Source: JAPLKX01 sp035530195 (GTDB lineage Bacteria > Hydrogenedentota > Hydrogenedentia > Hydrogenedentales > SLHB01). Taken from it: 20,583 nt of DNA. Below are positions 15,107 to 20,583 of the stretch, piece after piece. The number at the start of each line of letters is the position of its first letter. Position 1 is the first letter of the stretch. The notes under the pieces are model-generated. The model saw only the letters and a list, made by a program, of their open reading frames with translations. It was not told where the DNA came from and made no database searches. Position numbers and translations under genes: made by a program. The DNA lies in NCBI GenBank assembly GCA_035530195.1, contig DATKVG010000228.1, positions 1 to 20,583 of the forward strand. The letters are read 5' to 3'.

Positions 15107-16041
15107 TGGAAGGTTTCCTTCACTTTGAAAGCTTCTTTCACGTAGTCGAGCGACTCGCGCAGTTGCGTTTCGAGAAGTTGGTCGCTGTAATCCCTACCCA
15201 GCTTCGGCCCGCCGATTTCCAGATAGCCAATCAGCGTATCCACGGGAATCACGTCGGCCTTTTCCTCGAGCAAGCGGACCACGTCCGGCACCTGAACAAT
15301 CCCGCGGGCTCTGTCCGCCTCGCTGAACCCGAACGTCGACTGGAAAATCCCGTCCGTGTTTTTCAGGTGCAACTCCTCGAGCCACGGCAGCGAGGCTTCG
15401 AGCACCTCCATATGCGTGTGAACGACGTTGCCGCCGGCGTCGGCGTAGCCGTGCGCAATGTCCGTGCAGTACCGGACCGGGACGGTGTCGGCGTGCGCAC
15501 GGTTATGCTCCTCGAGCTCGCCGGCCATCGCTCGGATTTCGTCGGGCGTGGTGGGCGGCTCGGCCAAGCACGACATCGGCTCGATCGTGAGCGCGCGAAG
15601 CCCGCGCGCATGGGCGTAAGCCATCATGCCCTTCATATGCGCGAGATACCCGCTGATCCCGCGATCCTTGAGGTCGAGCCGATCGCGCGGGGCCGCGCCC
15701 GCGCTGGATCCGACGCAGTCCGCGCCCACAAGCGCGCCCACCTCGATCAGCCGCTTGAAGTTGGTGCGAACCACAGCCTCAAATTCCGGGCTGTCGTAGA
15801 AAAACCCGCCCAGTTCGCGGTGCGCGGTGAACACGCTCGAGATCCGGATGCCACAGTCGTGCGCATCCGCGCGCAGTGTAATAAACCACGAGTCCGGCAG
15901 TTGGTAGATCTCAAAAAACGTGCCAAGCTGGACGTATTCGACCCCCCGATCCGCCAGAAAACGGAACAGCCACGGGTACGAATACCGGTACTGGACCGGG
16001 TCGGTTTTGACGCCGAGGCGCAATTCAAGCTTCTTGGGCAC
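15100..16041 (-). CDS. Sugar phosphate isomerase/epimerase family TIM-barrel protein
   Basis: A 313-residue protein of the xylose isomerase-like TIM-barrel family (PF01261). Features include an opening strand (LELRLGVKTD), a metal-ligand-type ALTIEPMSC, RYCTDIAHGYADAGG (the Asp/His segment), EELHLKNTDG and a late VDTLIGYLEIGG. These fit the family's Glu/Asp/His/Glu metal site. The substrate is unknown; relatives act on ketoses, inosose or sugar acids. The GTG at 16041 is chosen as start because AAAGGA lies six bases upstream and the protein then begins on the first barrel strand. An in-frame ATG at 16086 would add 15 uncharacteristic residues. It overlaps the dehydrogenase gene by seven bases and is divergent from an MFS transporter. 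Confidence 0.85.
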   Translation of the reverse strand: MPKKLELRLGVKTDPVQYRYSYPWLFRFLADRGVEYVQLGTFFEIYQLPDSWFITLRADAHDCGIRISSVFTAHRELGGFFYDSPEFEAVVRTNFKRLIEVGALVGADCVGSSAGAAPRDRLDLKDRGISGYLAHMKGMMAYAHARGLRALTIEPMSCLAEPPTTPDEIRAMAGELEEHNRAHADTVPVRYCTDIAHGYADAGGNVVHTHMEVLEASLPWLEELHLKNTDGIFQSTFGFSEADRARGIVQVPDVVRLLEEKADVIPVDTLIGYLEIGGPKLGRDYSDQLLETQLRESLDYVKEAFKVKETFQC

Positions 16042-16289
16042 GGGTTTTCCTTTCGTCGGATTTCGGCATTGTAATCGGGCCGGCATGTGAAGGCAAATTG
16101 CGGCAGACTCTACCGGTCCGATCCGTCCGATCCGTCTGATTATGCCCGCGCGCGAAACCTTTTATTCCTGGCGCGGATTGGAGTATTATGCAGCCCAATT
16201 CTGTTTTTGTTGCCCCTGGTTTGATTCCGTTGACGTGGCGCGCGTGCGCGCACGAAATAGGTCGTGTTGTTTCCAGCGTATAAGAAAAG
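16042..16289. promoter_or_regulatory. Divergent promoter region of the sugar module
   Basis: This 248-bp spacer lies between the isomerase and transporter genes. TTGACG at 16230-16235 is a possible -35 box for the transporter, but no good -10 follows at 17 bases (best is AAATAG after 19). A 9-bp tandem repeat (GTCCGATCC, GTCCGATCC, GTCTGATTA) lies at 16116-16142. An alternating GC/CGCG stretch is at 16237-16252. No regulator gene or clear operator was found. Confidence 0.3.
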
Positions 16290-17681
16290 ATGAATGATGT
16301 AGGTGGCAAGAGGTCCCGTTTTTCGGGCGTGCGTATACCGATTTTCTCGAATCTTCAGGAACTCGCGGCGGCTCCGCGGCAGTTCCTTTTCTTTATTGTG
16401 TTCAACGTGGTTTCGTGGCAGTGCATTGTCGGCCCGTCGCTGGTGTTGCTCGCGCGGAAAATCGACATGCCGCCGTCTTATGTAGGTTTTCTGATTTCGT
16501 TCATGCCGCTGTCGATGGTGCTGGTGCTGGTGACGGGCCAGTTGGTGCTCCGGCTCGGGCCCAAACGGGTCATGTTCACGGCCTGGATGCTTCGGAACCT
16601 GATCTCATGCGTGGTTTTCCTGATGCCGTGGGCGATGTGGCATTACGGCGCGCACAGCGGCTGGTGGGTGTTGATGGCGGCGACGCTCGGCTTTTGCCTC
16701 ATGCGGGCCATCGGCGCCGGCGGCTGGTTCCCCTGGCTGCACGAGGTCGTGCCCGAAACCCAACGCGCCGCTTATTTCAGCGCCGAAGGCGCGGTCGGCC
16801 AATTCTTGAATGTCGCCGTCATGGTTGGCCAGGGCCTCATCCTGCGGAACAACCCCAGCCTCTTGCGGTTCCTGATCATCTACGGGATCGGGATCGCCGC
16901 CGGCATGTTCAGCCTGACCTGGATGGTGCGCGTGCCCGGCGGCCTCGCCGTGGAAACCGATCTCACGGTTAATCAGGGGTTCGAAAGCTATCGGCGCGCA
17001 TTGAAAGACCGGGCGTACATGTGGTTCGTAATCAATGCATCCCTGTGTTTCTCGGCAACGTCGTGGTTGGGCTCGGCCGGCGTTATGTACCTCAAAGATG
17101 CCATCGGCCTGTCGTCGGAAGAGATCATGTACGTGATGGCGCTGGGCAGCGTCGGCATCCTGCTGACGATCCGGCACTGGGGCCGGTTCACCGAACACAG
17201 CGGGAGCGGGTCGAGTATTTTCCTGACGCTGACCGGCCACTCGCTTGCCGCGTTGGCTGCGCTCGCGTTGGTACCGGGCGCGGCCGCCACGCGGTACGCC
17301 CTCTACCCGGTGTTTATCCTCGCCGCCACGTTCAACGGGGCCATGTGGATGGCGACACACCGCGCCATGTTCAATTCCGTTGCCGCAGAAGACCGGATCG
17401 GCTACACAAACATCTTCACCGTAGGCACGTCGTTGGCTTTGGGAATCACCCCTATCCTGGTGGGACTCGCCATCGACCATGGGGGCATGTGGGGTTACCG
17501 GTTCTGTTTTATCATGGCCGGCTTGCTGGGGTTCGGTTGCGCCGTGGCAGGCCACTACGTCTGCAAGGACAGCAAACCGCTGGACATAAGCTTCGCCCGA
17601 CTGCTCAACCCCATATTGCCCATGCGAACTGTCGGCCGCATTTTCTGGGTGTCGATGGGCCTCCACGAAAGCAACCGATGA
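16290..17681 (+). CDS. MFS transporter
   Basis: A 463-residue inner-membrane protein of the major facilitator superfamily with about 11-12 hydrophobic segments, for example FLFFIVFNVVSWQCIVGPSL, FLISFMPLSMVLVLVTGQL, FLIIYGIGIAAGMFSLTWMV and FCFIMAGLLGFGCAVAGHYV. The loop LRLGPKRVMFTAWMLRN after the second segment matches the MFS G-x-x-(D/P)-(R/K)-x-G-R-(R/K)-type motif. Substrate is not readable from sequence. Divergence from the isomerase-dehydrogenase pair suggests sugar or polyol uptake. The ATG at 16290 has only a weak purine stretch (AAGAAAAG) before it. The family assignment is good, the transported compound a guess. Confidence 0.85.
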   Translation: MNDVGGKRSRFSGVRIPIFSNLQELAAAPRQFLFFIVFNVVSWQCIVGPSLVLLARKIDMPPSYVGFLISFMPLSMVLVLVTGQLVLRLGPKRVMFTAWMLRNLISCVVFLMPWAMWHYGAHSGWWVLMAATLGFCLMRAIGAGGWFPWLHEVVPETQRAAYFSAEGAVGQFLNVAVMVGQGLILRNNPSLLRFLIIYGIGIAAGMFSLTWMVRVPGGLAVETDLTVNQGFESYRRALKDRAYMWFVINASLCFSATSWLGSAGVMYLKDAIGLSSEEIMYVMALGSVGILLTIRHWGRFTEHSGSGSSIFLTLTGHSLAALAALALVPGAAATRYALYPVFILAATFNGAMWMATHRAMFNSVAAEDRIGYTNIFTVGTSLALGITPILVGLAIDHGGMWGYRFCFIMAGLLGFGCAVAGHYVCKDSKPLDISFARLLNPILPMRTVGRIFWVSMGLHESNR

Positions 17682-17745
17682 TCTGATTGCGGATTGACGA
17701 TTGCCGATTGCGGATTTGCTGCGGTTCCGATACGGTCTGGGACGC

Positions 17746-17775
17746 CGGGGACTGACTCGCTTTTCGGCAGTTTGA
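17746..17775 (+). repeat. Second copy of the REP-like element (left half)
   Basis: CGGGGACTGACTCGC plus TTTTCGGCAGTTTGA matches 6961-6992 with only a shorter T-run (4 versus 6). The right-half motif GTCCCCGC, seen 44 bases downstream in the first copy, occurs here only at 17979-17986, after the hairpin array. Confidence 0.75.
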
Positions 17776-17836
17776 GCAGCGTATCTCTCCCCAATGGCGC
17801 CAAGATAAGTTCATCGGGCGTCGATGCTCAATGGTT

Positions 17837-17996
17837 AGCCGGCTTCAGCCGGCTCCTCTTTGCACCCATCTTTAGATGGGGTGGTATTGGCCTACCCCTT
17901 TATATAAGAGCCCGCTTCAGCGGGACTTTCCGGTGGCTTTAGCCATTGCCATCAGAGCCTTATTTGCCGCCCGTCTCTGTCCCCGCTTTTTGCGGG
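17837..17996. repeat. Array of five short hairpins, candidate palindromic mobile element
   Basis: Five stem-loops lie in 160 bp: AGCCGGC-TTCA-GCCGGCT (17837-17854), CCCATC-TTTA-GATGGG (17865-17880), CCCGC-TTCA-GCGGG (17911-17924), TGGC-TTTA-GCCA (17934-17945) and CCCGC-TTTTT-GCGGG (17982-17996). The regular TTCA/TTTA loops suggest one designed unit, as in non-autonomous elements with subterminal hairpins (IS200/IS605-related palindrome-associated elements). No transposase is present. Confidence 0.6.
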
Positions 17997-18133
17997 CCGC
18001 TAAACCGCTCCAGTGCGACGTTGTCGGCGATGTCCCGTTCTTCTCTCGTTGCACCGCCCATACCCGATCGTCCGTTTATGTCCCTTTCGTTCCTTTTGTC
18101 CTCTGAACCCCCCTATACGCCACACGCCGGTTT

Positions 18134-20317
18134 CTACTCCGTAATCAGCACAGCGGCGCCTTGCGAGATTAAGTCAAACGCCTTGATAACGTCGTCATTC
18201 GTGAGCCGGATACAGCCGTGCGAGACGGGCGTCCCGATCCGGGCCTCGTCATTCGTCCCGTGGATGTAGATGCACCGCCTGTATGAATCTACGTCGCCCC
18301 CTTTGTTCACGCCCGGCTCTTCGCCGGTGAGGGCCAGCACGCGCGTCAGAACCAAGTCTTTCTTGGTATTTTCCCCGGGTTTCCAGATCTTGCGCGCGGG
18401 CCGTTTCTCCCGAAACACTCGCCCCCATGGCTGGCCCTCGCCAATCTTTTCGGCGACCGAATGCCACCCGAGCGGCGTCTGATTGCTGTCGAGCTTGAAC
18501 CCGGGGCCTTTTTCCGCGGTCGAACATTTCGCCTGCCAAATCACCTTGTCATTCTCGACGACGCGCATCGTCTGGTCCGTGATCGACACCCAGACCGCCC
18601 TGCTTGCCCCGGCGCGCTCCCGCCAACCCGCTTTTTCGATCAACTGCCGCTGCTCGGGCGTGAGTTCATTACTATCGGCCGTTTCCATTTCGGCTCCTTT
18701 CTCGGCCTCGCCCGCGGCGGCCAGAACGGCTTGAGGTGCCGGCGCGGGCGGAGGCGCAGCTTCCGGAGACTCTGGGTATGTCGCCTCACGGACGCCGACA
18801 AGCGACCGGGGCTGAACGTCTGGCCGGATGCGGAACTGGGCGCTGTTTTGATCCATCTCGACGACCTCGATCGTTGCACCGGCTGTGTGGACCACCGCGC
18901 CGGCCCGCGCCAGGTCGAACGGCCACGGCACGACCTTGATCGGCGGGCTGGCCTCAACGCGGCATACGATCGCTTCCGCCGATTGCTCCGTGACCTGTAC
19001 GTTATGCTCGTCCGCGGGCACGTAATCGATCGGCAGCAGCGAGACGTGGTCAATGCGCCTGCTGAACGGCGTATCGTGCGAAATCGACTCGGACAGGCCG
19101 ACCGGCGCGCCCCGGTACGCCCGGTAGTCGGGGATGATACCGACCGGCGTGGCGCTCAAGGCGGCGGCGGTCTGGAAATTGCGGACGACTTGGGCGGCCT
19201 CGCGCCAGTGCGCGATGAAGACGATCTGCATCGCGAAGAAAACCACCGCGAGCAGCGTCGTCGTCATGATAACGGGCCGTCGCCACTTGGGATGCTCCGC
19301 GATCCGGTAAAACAGCGCGACAAGCGCGACGTTGAACAGGCCGTTGGGCACAAGCAGACTCCCGCCGCCGATCATGTGCACCGGGTCGATAAAGCCGCCG
19401 CCCTGGAACAAACGCATCCCCGCCATCGATGCCAGCCCAAACAGGATCGCCGGACGCCGCGCTTTCCGGTAAATGAGCGCGATGAAAATCAAGACGGCCA
19501 GCGCCGCAACCCAGCCCAGCCAGGGGTTGCGGTGAAACGTATAGGCTGTCTCCGGCAGGAGGCCGATCGGGTAGAAGATGAGGTAAAGCGGCCCGAACAT
19601 CCGCGCGGGGTTAAGGTTTTCCAGCGCGAACAGGCCCGAATGCAACGACATCGATGCGGTCGTGACTACAGCCAGCGGAACGAGCAATGTCGAACAAATT
19701 GGGCAAGCCACGGAATCGGCGCATCGGGCTGGCTGCGGCTCGCGCGATTTCAGCCACACGTAAAGGGCCGGCACGATCATGAGCATCACGTTTTGCCGGT
19801 AAGGCAGCACCGCCAGCGCAAACGCCACCGCAGCCAGCGGGCCCGTCCAACGCTTCGGATTGGCGCGATGTTCCGCGTAGGCCGCCAAGGCCGCCAACGC
19901 AAAAAATGCCGGCGCCAGGTCTCCCACTCCGGCCAAGTTCAGCACCGCTTCGGAATGGACCGGGTTGGCCATAAAGAGCGCCGCGGCCAGCGTCCCCAGC
20001 CAGAACGGTCCCGGGATTGTCAGCCGGACGAACCGGTACAGCGCCACCATACAGCCGTACAGCAACACAAGGTTTACTGCGTGGTAGCCGTAAGGCGAGC
20101 CGCCAAACGCGCTCATCTCCCACGCAAACAGCCGGCCCGCTACCGGCGGCAACGACGCCGCGTCGGCCAGCGCCGCGTAGTCCCGCCCCAGCGGATGCAA
20201 CGACAAACTCCACGCGTAAACAATCAGTAAATAAATGAGCATCGCCGCGGCATCGACACCAAATCGGCGCGGGCCGGTGTTGGGAATTCGCAGTGGTTTG
20301 GTCTGGTGTTCGGGCAT
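18134..20317 (-). CDS. Fusion of TMTC-like multi-pass membrane domain and L,D-transpeptidase
   Basis: A single 727-residue frame. Residues 1-370 carry about 9-10 membrane segments. GRLFAWEMSAFGGSPYGYHA with VNLVLLYGC and then NPVHSEAVLNLAGVGDLAP (118-136) match the pattern of TMTC-like GT-C glycosyltransferases. Residues 371-570 form a soluble region with a Pro/Ala linker (about 515-545). Residues 575-727 are a YkuD L,D-transpeptidase domain with HGTND at 686-690 and the catalytic SHGCIRL, Cys702. L,D-transpeptidases form 3-3 peptidoglycan cross-links or attach proteins to the wall, so this domain should face the periplasm. The membrane part may be a glycosyltransferase or only an anchor; a typical double-acidic first-loop motif is not seen. 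No good ribosome binding site precedes the ATG at 20317. Confidence 0.82.
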   Translation of the reverse strand: MPEHQTKPLRIPNTGPRRFGVDAAAMLIYLLIVYAWSLSLHPLGRDYAALADAASLPPVAGRLFAWEMSAFGGSPYGYHAVNLVLLYGCMVALYRFVRLTIPGPFWLGTLAAALFMANPVHSEAVLNLAGVGDLAPAFFALAALAAYAEHRANPKRWTGPLAAVAFALAVLPYRQNVMLMIVPALYVWLKSREPQPARCADSVACPICSTLLVPLAVVTTASMSLHSGLFALENLNPARMFGPLYLIFYPIGLLPETAYTFHRNPWLGWVAALAVLIFIALIYRKARRPAILFGLASMAGMRLFQGGGFIDPVHMIGGGSLLVPNGLFNVALVALFYRIAEHPKWRRPVIMTTTLLAVVFFAMQIVFIAHWREAAQVVRNFQTAAALSATPVGIIPDYRAYRGAPVGLSESISHDTPFSRRIDHVSLLPIDYVPADEHNVQVTEQSAEAIVCRVEASPPIKVVPWPFDLARAGAVVHTAGATIEVVEMDQNSAQFRIRPDVQPRSLVGVREATYPESPEAAPPPAPAPQAVLAAAGEAEKGAEMETADSNELTPEQRQLIEKAGWRERAGASRAVWVSITDQTMRVVENDKVIWQAKCSTAEKGPGFKLDSNQTPLGWHSVAEKIGEGQPWGRVFREKRPARKIWKPGENTKKDLVLTRVLALTGEEPGVNKGGDVDSYRRCIYIHGTNDEARIGTPVSHGCIRLTNDDVIKAFDLISQGAAVLITE

Positions 20318-20583
20318 TAAGAGAAGTGTATCTGCTCGAGCCGCGGGAAGTCTATCTCACGGAAAAAGACGGCTTGTGGACTCCATATTACTATCCATCA
20401 GTTTCCAGGAATTTTTCACAGAAACTGAACGCCGGCCCAGGACCAAAGCCTGTCATCCTGAGCGACCAAGCCCTGTCGCCAGGGCTTTTTTGTGGAAGAA
20501 AACCAAGATCAAAGCCTGTCATCCTGAGCCCCGCCAGCCACCGGCTTTGGGTACTGCGGCGAGGCGTCTGATGGCGGGGCGTG
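20318..20583. other. Right-edge spacer with direct repeats
   Basis: No convincing gene. CAAAGCCTGTCATCCTGAGC occurs twice, near 20443 and 20511; the GTCATCCTGAGC core belongs to a dispersed intergenic repeat type common in environmental bacterial genomes. The segment upstream of 20317 should hold the promoter of the fusion gene, but no clear boxes were recognised. Confidence 0.5.
20468..20491 (+). terminator. Intrinsic terminator-like hairpin
   Basis: AAGCCCTG and CAGGGCTT form a perfect 8-bp stem with loop TCGC, followed by a run of T (20486-20491). This is a textbook rho-independent shape on the plus strand, but no plus-strand gene precedes it in the window. It lies between the two copies of the GTCATCCTGAGC repeat, so it may belong to that element. 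Confidence 0.5.

Larger units (their letters stand above)
17682..18133. other. Repeat-rich spacer without a gene
   Basis: About 450 bp between two converging genes. It opens with short ATTGCGGATTG-like imperfect repeats (17686-17717), then a copy of the dispersed REP-like element, a hairpin array, and a pyrimidine-rich stretch up to the transpeptidase stop. No credible coding frame was seen. The hairpins may terminate transcription from both flanking genes. Confidence 0.6.

Noticed and set aside
16025..16069. Short frame MPKSDERKTRAQEA overlapping the isomerase start, as a leader peptide
   Set aside because: No ribosome binding site precedes its ATG and its sequence shows no leader-like pattern.
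18461..20230. Plus-strand frame of 589 codons
   Set aside because: Arg/Gln-rich antisense of the membrane-transpeptidase fusion, which has real catalytic and membrane motifs.
20293..20571. Plus-strand frame of 92 codons at the right edge
   Set aside because: It runs through the direct repeats and the terminator hairpin, and its sequence is the translated repeat, not a known protein.

Overview
This is a GC-rich bacterial window of 20.6 kb with long intergenic spacers and many small palindromic repeats. The gene content includes an HzsA-related cytochrome, YVTN-propeller/di-heme cytochromes, a giant secreted repeat protein with calcium-type DxDxDG repeats, and a sugar isomerase/dehydrogenase/MFS set. 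This suits an uncultured heterotroph from the PVC group or a nearby lineage such as Hydrogenedentota, Sumerlaeota or Lentisphaerota. That placement is an inference from gene style only; there is no rRNA or marker gene to prove it.

Left block (1-2518, minus strand): a tight three-gene operon. A Crp/Fnr-family regulator is followed by a metal-dependent cyclase-family hydrolase (TGATG junction) and then glgC, ADP-glucose pyrophosphorylase (ATGA junction). glgC runs off the left edge a few residues before its end. The regulator is divergent from the next block.

Redox block (2674-8230, plus strand): an exported HzsA-related protein with WD40-like/PD40 repeats and two CxxCH haem motifs, an exported YVTN beta-propeller fused to a di-haem cytochrome c domain, and a cytoplasmic tandem RidA/chorismatase-fold protein. 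Strong hairpins follow the first gene, and a REP-like element with a perfect 38-bp tandem duplication follows the second. A 96-bp palindromic element lies between this block and the convergent giant gene.

Giant gene (8375-13672, minus strand): a 1765-residue secreted protein. In order it has a signal peptide, 14 blade-like repeats of about 47 residues, seven Ig-like repeats of about 88-90 residues, DxDxDG calcium-type repeats, a beta-helix region, a carboxypeptidase-regulatory-like domain and a short tail ending GCFGG. Its ribosome binding site lies in the loop of a perfect inverted repeat.

Sugar block (14066-17681): a zinc-dependent medium-chain dehydrogenase and a TIM-barrel sugar isomerase/epimerase overlap on the minus strand. 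An MFS transporter diverges from them. Together they look like an uptake and oxidation module for a sugar or polyol.

Right block (17682-20583): a repeat-rich spacer with an array of small hairpins that appears to interrupt a second copy of the REP-like element. Next is a minus-strand fusion of a TMTC-like multi-pass membrane domain with an L,D-transpeptidase domain. The right edge carries a 20-bp direct repeat and a good intrinsic terminator. The most novel items are this fusion protein, the giant repeat protein with its hairpin-loop ribosome binding site, the HzsA-related/cytochrome pair, and the dispersed palindromic repeat families.
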